Source: an uncultured Lachnospiraceae bacterium
GTDB taxonomy: Bacteria; Bacillota; Clostridia; Lachnospirales; Lachnospiraceae
Direction of reading: 5' to 3'
NCBI GenBank assembly: GCA_902796595.1
Contig: CADBPM010000079.1
Location: 1-32,175 of the forward strand
DNA: 32,175 nt
Below the pieces are notes generated by a model. It was not told the DNA's origin and did no database searches. It saw only the letters and a program-made list of their open reading frames with translations. Positions 1 to 8,479 of the stretch are shown piece by piece. The stretch's first letter is position 1. Each line of letters starts with the position of its first letter. The position numbers were made by a program, and so were the translations under genes.

Positions 1-3
1 AAT

Positions 4-77
<74 letters not shown>

Positions 78-84
78 TTCTTTT

Positions 85-111
85 AAAGAAGCGTTTTTCG
101 CTTCTTTTTTT
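85..111 (+). terminator. Rho-independent terminator of tRNA-Arg
   Basis: A 9-bp stem (85-93 with 99-107) encloses a TTTTT loop and continues into a run of T. It lies just downstream of the tRNA and on its strand. Confidence 0.85.
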
Positions 112-140
112 GTTTATAAGAAATCCTATAAACAAAAAAA
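105..140. repeat. Perfect 14-bp inverted repeat overlapping the tRNA terminator tract
   Basis: Bases 105-118 (seven T, then GTTTATA) are the exact reverse complement of 127-140, with an 8-base spacer. The left arm shares the T-tract of the tRNA terminator. It could be a second hairpin or a terminator for transcription arriving from the right on the minus strand. Its function is not known. Confidence 0.6.
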
Positions 141-220
141 CTACGCGTGGATGCGACTCTTTGTTCTTTTAGCCCTCACGTCACATATTTTACTTTAACT
201 CTATTTTTACCTAAATTTAA

Positions 221-270
221 TGAAGATACAAGGAACAAAAAGTACACTAAAACTCCCCCTTGTATCTTCA
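221..270 (-). terminator. Inverted repeat downstream of the lysine methylase gene, possible terminator
   Basis: Bases 221-233 and 258-270 form a perfect 13-bp inverted repeat with a 24-base loop, starting 5 bases after the stop of the minus-strand gene. The long loop and the absence of a clean T-run make a classical terminator uncertain. It may instead be a stabilising 3' hairpin. Confidence 0.5.
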
Positions 271-275
271 GATTA

Positions 276-1376
276 TTAGCCAAACAAAAGTTCATCCGCA
301 AGATAATCAAGATTATCTTCTGAATGTTCTACTTCCTTTGAATATATCCTTGCAACATCTATCATATCCGCAAGTTCGAATTTACCTGTATCAAGCCACC
401 TCATAAGTGCCATATCTCTTATCGTATCGCAGGAAAGTCTGGCAAACTTCGCCCTCATAGAAAATTCACAATCATATACGCTTTTTATCATATATCTAAA
501 AGTAAAATAATTGTATAATGCCTCCCACCAGATCGCAAGTTCTTCTGTGATCGACGGTTCAGAAAGGAATTTTTTCATATCTTCTGTATATGTAGGCGAA
601 TTGCTAAAATGCAAGTTAAGTTCCTTACAAGTATCCGACCACTCACTGTCCAACACTTCAAGACCGGAGAGAATACTCATTCTAAGTTCAAAATTATCCC
701 TCGCCTCACGAAGTGAAGGCTCCTTTATGATCTTCTTTGAAAACCTTCCATCTACACCTTTTTTAAGTCCGCCAGGTCTTCCTGCCTCCATATTAATAAG
801 GTTCTGAATATGATCCGCATATCCAAGATATTCTTCAAGACGCTCATGCATGGTCTTTGTTCTGTCGCTAAGTATAAAAAGTTCCCTGTCTCTTGCTTTC
901 CTTAATTCATCTGTGTAAAATGTCTCGACATCCTCATACTCAGGGTTTTTATCTATTTCTCTTTCAACAATCCTTACAGGAGTGGTCCTCTCAAAAAGAA
1001 GTCTGCCGACTTCCTCGCATGACAATGCCATTGATTTTTCAAGCACATTGTCATACTCTACCGCAAATCTTGGATACTCGGTACAAACCTCGCAAAGACT
1101 TTTTTCTCCAAGGTTAATATAAATATCACATAAATTTTTATCATTTAAAAAAGGACACCTTTTGCCGTTGAGCACAAATGTATTACATTCGTCTGTAGAC
1201 TCGTCCCCTTCCTGCATGTGTGCCCGCAGCCTTTCTCCGAACTCCCCTTTTGCATTTTTGTAGAGTCCAAAGGTTTCATCATCTATATCAAGCTCCCAGC
1301 CAATGCAGCAGGAATCTTTACATTCTCCTGCAATACAGCGAAACTCATCGTAAAAATCCGGTGTCCTAAGTATCAT
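276..1376 (-). CDS. fliB: FliB-type flagellin lysine-N-methylase
   Basis: This 366-residue protein starts MILRTPDFYDEF and carries a cysteine-rich N-terminus (CIAGECKDSCC, then C residues around KRCPF, NLCDIY and SLCEVC). This is the hallmark of the FliB family, which in Salmonella methylates lysine side chains of flagellin. The CxxxCxxxCC arrangement resembles an iron-sulfur-binding motif. The length is normal for the family. It lies downstream of corA with a 90-base gap holding a hairpin, so it may be read from the corA promoter. The ribosome binding site is weak (GGTG). A flagellin gene lies about 25 kb away in the same window and would be its expected substrate, although that gene carries a nonsense codon. 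Family membership is clear; substrate is inferred. Confidence 0.85.
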   Translation of the reverse strand: MILRTPDFYDEFRCIAGECKDSCCIGWELDIDDETFGLYKNAKGEFGERLRAHMQEGDESTDECNTFVLNGKRCPFLNDKNLCDIYINLGEKSLCEVCTEYPRFAVEYDNVLEKSMALSCEEVGRLLFERTTPVRIVEREIDKNPEYEDVETFYTDELRKARDRELFILSDRTKTMHERLEEYLGYADHIQNLINMEAGRPGGLKKGVDGRFSKKIIKEPSLREARDNFELRMSILSGLEVLDSEWSDTCKELNLHFSNSPTYTEDMKKFLSEPSITEELAIWWEALYNYFTFRYMIKSVYDCEFSMRAKFARLSCDTIRDMALMRWLDTGKFELADMIDVARIYSKEVEHSEDNLDYLADELLFG

Positions 1377-1390
1377 ATTTTATTTTCACC

Positions 1391-1422
1391 GCAGGCATGG
1401 TGCACATCGGTACTGTGCCTGC
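1391..1422. repeat. Hairpin between corA and fliB
   Basis: GCAGGCA (1391-1397) pairs with TGCCTGC (1416-1422), with further partial pairing inside. There is no T-run on the minus strand, so an intercistronic processing or stability element is more likely than a terminator. Confidence 0.45.
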
Positions 1423-1466
1423 AGCAGCACTGATGCAAGGTTAAAATTCATTTCAACCCTGACACT

Positions 1467-2399
1467 TCACAACATCTTTTTCTTTTTTAATATAATGAAC
1501 ATAGCAATGCAGGCAAAAGCCGTAATGCCAAGCACTATCCAGAATCCATACTGGTTATGTTCAAAAGGAAGAGAGACATTCATTCCCCATATTCCTGCGA
1601 TTATAGTAGGCAAAGCCATGACAATTGTTATCGAAGTAAGAAATTTCATCACTACATTAAGCCTGTTATTTATAACCGTCGAAAAAAGCTCACTTGTACC
1701 TTTTATAATATCCTGATATATCTTTGTAGTTTCTATAGCCTGCATATTTTCGATTATAGTATCGTCAAGCAGTTCCTCATCCTCTTCATGCTCCTTTAAG
1801 ATCCCATAGCGCTTTATCCTGTCAAGCACTGAAGCATTGGCTCTAAGTGAAGTTGCAAAGTATACAAGGTTTGATTCAAGATAATGAAGATTTATAAGGT
1901 CTGAATCTTCCATATTACGGTTGATCTTTTCTTCTATCTCATTTCTCTTTCTGTCTATTGTGCGAAGCAGATTTTGATACACAATGCAGTTATTGTATAT
2001 GATCTGACAACTGAATCTTTTTCTTTTCTTTGTTGAAAATGTCCTGATCTTCTGATTAATAAAATCTGCAAGAACAGGTGTTTCTTTTGCGCATACTGTG
2101 ATCACTGTATCATCTTTTATTATAATGCCCAAAGGAATAGTGGTGTAGCTTAAGGCTATATTTTTAACTTCATGCGTAGGAATATCAAGAAGTATAAGTG
2201 TATATCCTTCCTCTGTAACAACACGCGATGACTCATCTTCATCGAGTGCAGCTCTGACATCTGCAAGTTCAACATCAAAACGCTCACTTACAAGTGTACA
2301 TTCGTCTGCAGTGGGCTCGGTCAGCTTTATCCAGCAGCCGGGAGTATATGTCCCGATTTCTGTAAGCCTGCCCCCTTCCGTAATATAAATATTCTGCAT
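1467..2399 (-). CDS. corA: CorA-family divalent metal ion transporter
   Basis: This 310-residue CorA-family protein has a long soluble N-terminal funnel domain and a membrane C-terminus. The signature GMN is at residues 272-274 in the context GIWGMNVSLPF, followed by YGFW, a second transmembrane helix and a basic KKKK tail facing the cytoplasm. Family members are pentameric channels for Mg2+, and sometimes Co2+ or Ni2+. The start is preceded by AAGGTGA at good spacing. A promoter is visible at 2492-2520. The gene probably heads a short transcript with fliB downstream. No missing motif is seen. Confidence 0.93.
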   Translation of the reverse strand: MQNIYITEGGRLTEIGTYTPGCWIKLTEPTADECTLVSERFDVELADVRAALDEDESSRVVTEEGYTLILLDIPTHEVKNIALSYTTIPLGIIIKDDTVITVCAKETPVLADFINQKIRTFSTKKRKRFSCQIIYNNCIVYQNLLRTIDRKRNEIEEKINRNMEDSDLINLHYLESNLVYFATSLRANASVLDRIKRYGILKEHEEDEELLDDTIIENMQAIETTKIYQDIIKGTSELFSTVINNRLNVVMKFLTSITIVMALPTIIAGIWGMNVSLPFEHNQYGFWIVLGITAFACIAMFIILKKKKML

Positions 2400-2491
2400 G
2401 GCAATTCACCTTGGTATTTCTCTTATTTCATAAATCCTGCTGTATCATTTTTTAGCTTACCATAAATACAGCATGGGCGAGTAACCTGTTT

Positions 2492-2520
2492 AGTATAACA
2501 TGCCACCCTTATGTTTTCAA
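2492..2520 (-). promoter_or_regulatory. Sigma-A-type promoter for corA
   Basis: On the minus strand, TTGAAA (2520-2515), a 17-base spacer and TATACT (2497-2492) match consensus well. The predicted leader to the corA start is about 85 bases. Confidence 0.7.
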
Positions 2521-2535
2521 TATTTGCTATGAATG

Positions 2536-3603
2536 TCACCCCACTATGCGCCAGTGCTTATCTGCATGATTAAGAACCTCGCAGCCATCCTCTGTAACAA
2601 GCACAAGATCCTCTACTCTTACTCCATGCTTTCCTTCAATATAAACACCCGGCTCTATCGAAAAGATCATTCCCGGCTTCACTACATTTTCATTTGCAGC
2701 ACTTACATCTCCGAATTCATGTTCCTTCTGTCCTATAAAATGACCTAATCTATGGTTAAATTCCTTGCTGTAACCTGCCGCACTTAAATAATCCCTTGCA
2801 GTCGCATCTATATCACAAAGTCTTACGCCCGGCTTTATCATTGCTTCCGCCTTTTCATTTGCAATGCGTACAAGGTCATGGATCTTTGTCTGCTCCGGAT
2901 CTGCACTCTTACAATAGAAGGTTCTTGTCATATCAGAGCAGTAATTCTCATATACACACCCCATATCAATAAGTACACATTCTCCTGCATGAAGAACTGT
3001 ATCATCCGGTTCATGATGAGGGTCTGCTGCGTTGGCACCAAATGAAACTATCGTAGTAAAGCTGTTTCCGCTTGCACCTTCTTTGAGATAAGTCGCATCT
3101 ATAAATGCGGCAACTTCCTTTTCTGTCATGCCTTCTTTTACAAAGTCTGCCGCCTTATTTATTACAGTATCATTTATCAAAGAAGCTTTTTTCATTTTAA
3201 CGATCTCATCGGCATCTTTTATCGCGCGGCAATCGTCCACAATAAAAGAAGCAAGCACAGGTTTTACATCCGGGCACTTTTCACAAAGCGGAAGAAGGAA
3301 TCTTGCTGTCCATTCCTTATCTATGCCAAGCTTTTTGCAGCCATCAAGCTCTGATGCCATAAGTGATATCTGATCATCCGTATCAGAAAACCACACTTCC
3401 TTAAAGTTTGTCTTCGGAACTGAATAAAGATTATTTAAAAAGAAGACGCACTCTCCACTGTCTTTAATAAGAAATGCAAATAATCTCTCAAATGGCTGAA
3501 CATAAACATCTGTAAGATATCTTATACTTATAGGATCTGTAACCATAAGGTGGCCGAGCCCCTCTTTTTTCATTCCTGCTATAACTCTTTCAATTCTTGT
3601 CAT
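2536..3603 (-). CDS. M24-family metallopeptidase (Xaa-Pro aminopeptidase/dipeptidase type)
   Basis: This 355-residue protein has an N-terminal creatinase-like domain (about residues 1-125) and a C-terminal pita-bread peptidase domain. All five metal ligands of the M24 family are visible: D213 (LIDMG), D224 (CSDMTRTF), H288 (RLGHFIG), E317 (SIEPGVY) and E331 (RVEDL). It is expected to be a cytosolic, dinuclear-metal aminopeptidase removing residues before proline (PepP or PepQ type). The two cannot be separated by eye. The start has a strong site (GGAGA, 7 bases before ATG). The short leader contains a large hairpin, and a promoter is visible at 3658-3686. It appears to be monocistronic, since corA has its own promoter. 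Confidence 0.9.
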   Translation of the reverse strand: MTRIERVIAGMKKEGLGHLMVTDPISIRYLTDVYVQPFERLFAFLIKDSGECVFFLNNLYSVPKTNFKEVWFSDTDDQISLMASELDGCKKLGIDKEWTARFLLPLCEKCPDVKPVLASFIVDDCRAIKDADEIVKMKKASLINDTVINKAADFVKEGMTEKEVAAFIDATYLKEGASGNSFTTIVSFGANAADPHHEPDDTVLHAGECVLIDMGCVYENYCSDMTRTFYCKSADPEQTKIHDLVRIANEKAEAMIKPGVRLCDIDATARDYLSAAGYSKEFNHRLGHFIGQKEHEFGDVSAANENVVKPGMIFSIEPGVYIEGKHGVRVEDLVLVTEDGCEVLNHADKHWRIVG

Positions 3604-3618
3604 TATAAGTCTCCTTCC

Positions 3619-3661
3619 TTATTATTGAAGTCCCCCGCTTCGCAGGGCACTTCAATAATAA
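3619..3661. repeat. Long interrupted palindrome at the peptidase promoter and leader
   Basis: A 13-bp inverted repeat (3619-3631 with 3649-3661) continues inward as CCC/GGG pairing around CGCTTCGC. One arm overlaps the -10 region of the minus-strand promoter and the other ends next to the ribosome binding site of the M24 peptidase. It could be an operator or a 5' leader hairpin. Confidence 0.6.
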
Positions 3662-3686
3662 TACAACCGCGGCTTTTCTTCTGCAA
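3658..3686 (-). promoter_or_regulatory. Promoter for the M24 peptidase gene
   Basis: On the minus strand, TTGCAG (3686-3681), a 17-base spacer and TATTAT (3663-3658). The spacer contains CCGCGG, also found twice in the adjacent terminator of the ABC operon. Confidence 0.6.
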
Positions 3687-3712
3687 GACTTTTTGTGATC
3701 ATATACAAAAGT

Positions 3713-3741
3713 AAAGCCGCGGAACTTATCATTCCGCGGCT
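3713..3741 (-). terminator. Terminator of the ABC exporter operon
   Basis: A 10-bp GC-rich stem pairs 3732-3741 with 3715-3724 around a 7-base loop. On the minus strand it is followed by a T-rich tract. A third copy of the arm (3667-3676) can pair alternatively with 3713-3722. Confidence 0.75.
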
Positions 3742-3754
3742 GGTATTTTAAGCA

Positions 3755-5572
3755 TTAGGAAACAAGAAAATCAAACTGAGACTCGTAAAGTCTTCTGTAA
3801 GCTCCGTTTTCCTTCTGCATAAGTTCATCATGTGTGCCTTTTTCCACTATTTCACCATGATCAACATACATGATACAGTCTGCATTTCTGATAGTAGACA
3901 GACGGTGAGCAATGATAAAGCTTGTTCTGCCCTTAAGCATTCTTGCAAGGCCTTTCTGAAGAAGGATCTCTGTTTCTGTATCTATGGCTGCTGTTGCCTC
4001 GTCAAGAATAAGAATCTTCGGATCAGCAAGCACAGCTCTTGCAAATGATATAAGCTGACGTTGACCTGCTGAAAGCCTTGAACCTCGCTCATTTACCTGC
4101 GTATTGTAGCCATCTTCAAGCCCCATGATGAAGTCGTGGGCACAGACCGTTTTTGCTGCATTTATAACATCTTCATCGCTTGCAGTCATATTTCCATAAC
4201 GGATATTGTCCATTATAGTTCCTGAAAATATGAAACTATCCTGCATCATAACACCCATCTGGGTTCTGAGTGAATGAATCGTCACATCCTCTATATTGGT
4301 CCCGTCAACAAGGACCTCGCCGCCTGAAACATTGTAAAAACGGCTTATAAGATTAACAATCGTGCTTTTTCCAGCTCCGGTAGGGCCGACGATAGCATAG
4401 CTTTCCCCCGGCTTTACATTAAAGGATACACCATGAAGTATCTCTACACCATCTTCGTATGCAAAATGAACATCCTTAAATTCTACATTTCCAACAATAG
4501 GAGGCATTTCTCCTGCCCCTTCCTTATCTTTGACTAAAACAGGTGCATCTATTGTTTCAAATATTCTTTCAAGATAAGAAATTGCAGTAAGAAGGGAATT
4601 GTAGAAGCTGGCAAGTGTCATTATCGGCTGCCAGAATCTTGCCACATACCCCGTAAAGGCGGTAAGAAGCCCTACCGTTATAACCACATTTCCCTTTGCA
4701 AGCATGCCTATGCCCAGCACATAGATAACTGCAGTTGAAATAACGTTTATGTTATCAATAACAGGTCTTAATATAAAGTTGTACTTTACAGCATTAAGCC
4801 ATGCTGTTCTCGCCTCGCCATTAAGGTCTCTAAAAAAGTCAGTATTGTAGTCTTCTCTTACAAATGACTGAGTCACTCTTATGCCATTGACGCTTTCTGC
4901 AATGTAGGCATTCAGATTTGACTGCTTATTTGACTGTATCTGCCATGCCTTATGCTGCCTATTCTTTACAAAAAGAACTATCGCAACAAGTACAGGCAGA
5001 CCGCAGAGAACTATTATCGTAAACTTTACATTCAGATAAAGCATGAAAAATACTATAAAAAACATGGAAATAGTATCAGTTATAGTATTTACAATACCGT
5101 TTGAAAGAAGGTCTGAAAGGTTGTTTACATAATTTACAACTCTTACCTGAATCTTTCCATGCGGCTTGTCGTCAAAATACGAAAATGGAAGCTTCTGCAA
5201 ATGCACAAAAAGCTCTCGACGAAGATTGTAAACTATGCCCTGACCTGCCTCATTTGTAAGCTTTATCTTTACTCTGGTAATGAGAGCACAGACAAGGAGG
5301 ATGACAAAGGTTGCCACTGAATAAAGTACAATTCTCTTTACAGCCGCATCCTGCGTCAGGCTGTCTCCAAAATTTGACTCTGTTATCGTATCCATGACAT
5401 TCTTCATGAAAACCGGTATCAGCATGGAAAGTCCGCTTGAAATGATCATTATGATAACAGCTGTAACAAGCTTTCCCTTAAAAGGTCCTACATAAGAAAG
5501 AAGCCTTTTTAACTGATTTATGTCAAAACTCTCTTCAAGATTTTCATCTTCATTTATCCTATTTCTTGCCAT
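3755..5572 (-). CDS. ABC exporter half-transporter, catalytically intact subunit
   Basis: This 605-residue protein fuses an N-terminal six-helix exporter membrane domain (about 25-330) with a C-terminal ATPase domain. Visible motifs are Walker A GPTGAGKST, signature LSAGQRQ, Walker B ILDEATAAID with the catalytic Glu, and switch IAHRLS. Length and order fit a type IV (MsbA/LmrC-D-like) multidrug or lipid exporter subunit. It lies 4 bases after the stop of the partner gene, with a strong AGGAGG site inside the partner's 3' end, so the two are translationally linked. The partner has a degenerate ATP site and a perfect LSGGQ signature, so the active composite site would use this Walker A/B and the partner's signature. 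The substrate cannot be read from sequence. Confidence 0.92.
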   Translation of the reverse strand: MARNRINEDENLEESFDINQLKRLLSYVGPFKGKLVTAVIIMIISSGLSMLIPVFMKNVMDTITESNFGDSLTQDAAVKRIVLYSVATFVILLVCALITRVKIKLTNEAGQGIVYNLRRELFVHLQKLPFSYFDDKPHGKIQVRVVNYVNNLSDLLSNGIVNTITDTISMFFIVFFMLYLNVKFTIIVLCGLPVLVAIVLFVKNRQHKAWQIQSNKQSNLNAYIAESVNGIRVTQSFVREDYNTDFFRDLNGEARTAWLNAVKYNFILRPVIDNINVISTAVIYVLGIGMLAKGNVVITVGLLTAFTGYVARFWQPIMTLASFYNSLLTAISYLERIFETIDAPVLVKDKEGAGEMPPIVGNVEFKDVHFAYEDGVEILHGVSFNVKPGESYAIVGPTGAGKSTIVNLISRFYNVSGGEVLVDGTNIEDVTIHSLRTQMGVMMQDSFIFSGTIMDNIRYGNMTASDEDVINAAKTVCAHDFIMGLEDGYNTQVNERGSRLSAGQRQLISFARAVLADPKILILDEATAAIDTETEILLQKGLARMLKGRTSFIIAHRLSTIRNADCIMYVDHGEIVEKGTHDELMQKENGAYRRLYESQFDFLVS

Positions 5573-5576
5573 GCTC

Positions 5577-7370
5577 TCACCTCCTTTCTGCTATCAGCTC
5601 TTCAGGCACATTGCCGTACTGATGGGTAAATACAGTTCTATAATATCCATCTATGTTTACAAGTTCATCATGTGTTCCATGCTCCACGATCCTGCCATCT
5701 TTAAGAACAAGTATCTGGTCGCAGTCCTTCAAAGAAGAAATTCTCTGGGCTATGACAAAAACAGTTTCATTCTTAAGATTTGTAAGTTCATGCTGAATCT
5801 GTGCCTCGGTCTCCATATCGACCGCACTAGTCGTATCATCAAGTATGATTATCGACGGTTTCTTTAAAATGGCTCTTGCAAGAGCTATTCTCTGTTTCTG
5901 ACCGCCTGAAAGTCCTATGCCTCGCTCGCCGACTACAGTATCGTAGCCGTCAGACATTTCTCTTATAAATCCATCTGCATCAGCGATCTTAGATGCCCAT
6001 TCCACCTGTTCAAATGTACAGTCTGGATCACCGTAGGCAATATTTCCTTCAATCGTATCCGAAAAAAGGAACACATCCTGCATGGCAAGACCTATGCCAT
6101 CTCTTAAGGTATGCAGTTCTCTGTCTCTTACATCAACTCCATCCACAAGCACCTTGCCGTCGGTAACATCATAGAAACGGCAGAGAAGACTCATTATCGT
6201 ACTCTTTCCCGAACCTGTAGCACCAAGTATACCGACCTTTTCACCCGGTCTTACATGGAAGGAAACGTCACGAAGTACAGGCTCTCCATCCGCTTCATAG
6301 GAAACATGTCTGAATTCAACTTCGCCCTTTATCTTATCGCTGCTCTTAGGATACCTTGGAGTCATTACAGCAGGCTTTTCGGATACAGTGTTATAAATCT
6401 TCATTACAGAGGTTGTAAATCTCTGATAGTCATTTATAAGCCAACCGAACATTCTCAGCGGATTATTAAGCATCCAGAGATAACTGTTTATCATGACCAT
6501 ATTGCCAAGAGTCATATAACCCTTTACGCACATGATACCGCCGACTAACATAAGCATTACAGTAAGGATGCTGGATAAGACTTCAAAGATAGGCACATAC
6601 TTTGTCCAGACATTGGCTGCATCAAGCTCAGCATCTCTATACTCTGCATTTTCAACGTCAAACTTTTGTATTTCGTAGTCCTCTTTGGCAAAGGCTCTTA
6701 CTACTCTGTTGCCGCTTATATTTTCCTGTGCAAGGGCATTAAGAGCCGAGAACTGATCTCGTATATGCATGAAACGAGGCTTGATCTCTTTTGACTGAAA
6801 ATAAGTCATGATCGCAGTAACGGGAAGAACTGTGATCATAGCGATTCCTATGCGCCAGTCAACAGAAAAGATCATTACAAGTGCTATAACAAAAAGCAGG
6901 GCATTTTCATAAACCTGATAGATAACGTAGGCAACAAAATGCCTTATAGCCATCATATCTCCAGTCTGACGGCTCATAAGATCACCGGTACGGTTTCTGT
7001 TATAAAAGGCAAAGTCCTTTTGCAAAAGACTTCTGTAGACGTCATCACGCATATCGTAAAGCGTATCCTGAGAGCAGGTTTCAAACATCCACAGGTATAC
7101 TAGGCGTACAACAGACTGCACTACAGTCACCGCTATCATAGCGGCAAGAGCCTTTCCCAAAAGAGGAAGCCTGTCACCGATATTTTTACCATCTCCGATT
7201 ATATCATCAACAATATAACCTGTTATCCTCGGATTTACTATCGCGAGAATGCTGGCAATTGTTACAAGGACAAGTCCAACACCTATCTTCCATCGGTATC
7301 GGGCTAGGAACCCATAAAACCAGCGCATTGCCGCACGCCAGTCACCGCTCTCCTTCTTGATTATTTTCAT
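5577..7370 (-). CDS. ABC exporter half-transporter, subunit with degenerate ATP site
   Basis: This 597-residue membrane-ATPase fusion is first in the two-gene exporter operon. Walker A (GATGSGKST) and signature (LSGGQKQR) are canonical. After Walker B the catalytic Glu is replaced by Asp (ILDDTTSAVD), and the switch His is replaced by Gln (IAQRIS). This is the pattern of the non-catalytic half of heterodimeric exporters such as TM287/288, LmrCD and BmrCD. The start is supported by AAGGAG. A promoter is suggested at 7467-7494. The divergent AraC-family gene across 217 bases is a candidate local regulator. Transported substrate is unknown; drug or peptide export is an inference. Confidence 0.92.
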   Translation of the reverse strand: MKIIKKESGDWRAAMRWFYGFLARYRWKIGVGLVLVTIASILAIVNPRITGYIVDDIIGDGKNIGDRLPLLGKALAAMIAVTVVQSVVRLVYLWMFETCSQDTLYDMRDDVYRSLLQKDFAFYNRNRTGDLMSRQTGDMMAIRHFVAYVIYQVYENALLFVIALVMIFSVDWRIGIAMITVLPVTAIMTYFQSKEIKPRFMHIRDQFSALNALAQENISGNRVVRAFAKEDYEIQKFDVENAEYRDAELDAANVWTKYVPIFEVLSSILTVMLMLVGGIMCVKGYMTLGNMVMINSYLWMLNNPLRMFGWLINDYQRFTTSVMKIYNTVSEKPAVMTPRYPKSSDKIKGEVEFRHVSYEADGEPVLRDVSFHVRPGEKVGILGATGSGKSTIMSLLCRFYDVTDGKVLVDGVDVRDRELHTLRDGIGLAMQDVFLFSDTIEGNIAYGDPDCTFEQVEWASKIADADGFIREMSDGYDTVVGERGIGLSGGQKQRIALARAILKKPSIIILDDTTSAVDMETEAQIQHELTNLKNETVFVIAQRISSLKDCDQILVLKDGRIVEHGTHDELVNIDGYYRTVFTHQYGNVPEELIAERR

Positions 7371-7466
7371 TTATATATCTCCTTTCCTTTAGACAGATTC
7401 CGTTGTCATGCAAAACACTATCTGCCTGTGATCACAACTTATTGCCGTTTTTTTATTGCGTTTACT

Positions 7467-7494
7467 ATGATACTCTTTTATTTTCAGGTTACAA
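7467..7494 (-). promoter_or_regulatory. Possible promoter for the ABC exporter operon
   Basis: On the minus strand, TTGTAA (7494-7489), a 16-base spacer and TATCAT (7472-7467), about 97 bases before the first gene's start. It is a moderate match to consensus, consistent with an activated promoter. Confidence 0.45.
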
Positions 7495-7514
7495 TGATTT
7501 TTACTGTTCCATAA

Positions 7515-7543
7515 TTGACCTTTTCTGCTTTTTAGACTATTAT
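7515..7543 (+). promoter_or_regulatory. Promoter for the AraC-family gene
   Basis: TTGACC (7515-7520), a 17-base spacer and TATTAT (7538-7543), 45 bases before the AraC-type start, which has its own AAGGAGA site. Confidence 0.65.
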
Positions 7544-7587
7544 AATTATGCTTTGATCTTTTTACTAATGTCTAAGGAGACTTAAAA

Positions 7588-8406
7588 ATGCTTAAAGTAA
7601 CTGGCTGCGGCTATAATTATATACATAAAAATGGATGGGAAATAAAAAGAAAAAACGGTTTCTGTCATTATCTTCTTTTATGCATAAAGACTCCGTTTTA
7701 TTTTGAAGAAAATAACTCCGGCATGATCACATATCATAACAAGCCGGGACTTTTACTTTACAGACCAAGTGACCCGCAGCATTACTATAACACAGAAGCA
7801 GAATATGTAGATGACTGGATCCATTTTGATGTGATTGATGAAGATTTTGATAAAAAAGTAAATGAACTTGCGATTCCATTTAATAAAGTCCTTGATGTTC
7901 CCAACCTTTCAGACATCTCCTCCATTCACCAGCAGATTGCGGCGGAACATTTCAAACAAAGTAAAAGTCATGCAAAGATAATGGACCATCTGCTTCGGGC
8001 GCTCCTCTACAGACTTTCGGATGAACTCGAGGACAAGCCTGTCTGCGTACCTTCTTCCATGGGCAATGCGGTTGAAATGCATAAAGCTCGCTTTGACGCC
8101 TTAAGAAGACGCATCTATCAGGGCGGTGAGGCGGCAAGGCTTGGGAGTGTCGAAAATATGGCAGCTGAACTTCATTTTTCAACTTCATATTTTCAGCATA
8201 TTTACAAGGCGCTTTACGGGGTATCTGTAAAACATGATCTTATCATAGCAAAAGTGGAATATGCTTCGTATCTACTGTTAAATTATGACCAGAATATAGA
8301 ATCAATTGCAAGAGAATGCGGTTATGAAAGCGTAGAGCATTTCAACCGGCAGTTTAAAAAGATAAAAAAAATGGCTCCAACTGAATACAGAAAAACAAAC
8401 AGATAG
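7588..8406 (+). CDS. AraC-family transcriptional regulator
   Basis: This 272-residue protein has an N-terminal cupin-like ligand domain (about 10-150; note RPSDPQHYYN and WIHFDV) and a C-terminal pair of helix-turn-helix motifs. The second HTH (ESIARECGYESVEHFNRQF) ends in the classic AraC tail APTEYRK. The start is set by AAGGAGA 8 bases upstream. It is divergent from the two-gene ABC exporter, so regulation of that operon is the simplest inference. The inducer is unknown; cupin-type AraC proteins usually sense small molecules such as sugars. A strong terminator follows immediately. Confidence 0.9.
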   Translation: MLKVTGCGYNYIHKNGWEIKRKNGFCHYLLLCIKTPFYFEENNSGMITYHNKPGLLLYRPSDPQHYYNTEAEYVDDWIHFDVIDEDFDKKVNELAIPFNKVLDVPNLSDISSIHQQIAAEHFKQSKSHAKIMDHLLRALLYRLSDELEDKPVCVPSSMGNAVEMHKARFDALRRRIYQGGEAARLGSVENMAAELHFSTSYFQHIYKALYGVSVKHDLIIAKVEYASYLLLNYDQNIESIARECGYESVEHFNRQFKKIKKMAPTEYRKTNR

Positions 8407-8436
8407 GAGCTTTAACGCAGCTTGAATTTCAGCAAA

Positions 8437-8475
8437 AACAGTCTGAACAAAATTTCCTGTTCAGACTGTTCTTTT
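8437..8475. terminator. Bidirectional terminator between the AraC gene and the hemerythrin gene
   Basis: A perfect 13-bp stem (8437-8449 with 8458-8470) with an 8-base loop is followed by CTTTT on the plus strand and by T-rich sequence on the minus strand. It lies between two convergent genes. Confidence 0.85.
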
Positions 8476-8479
8476 AGTC

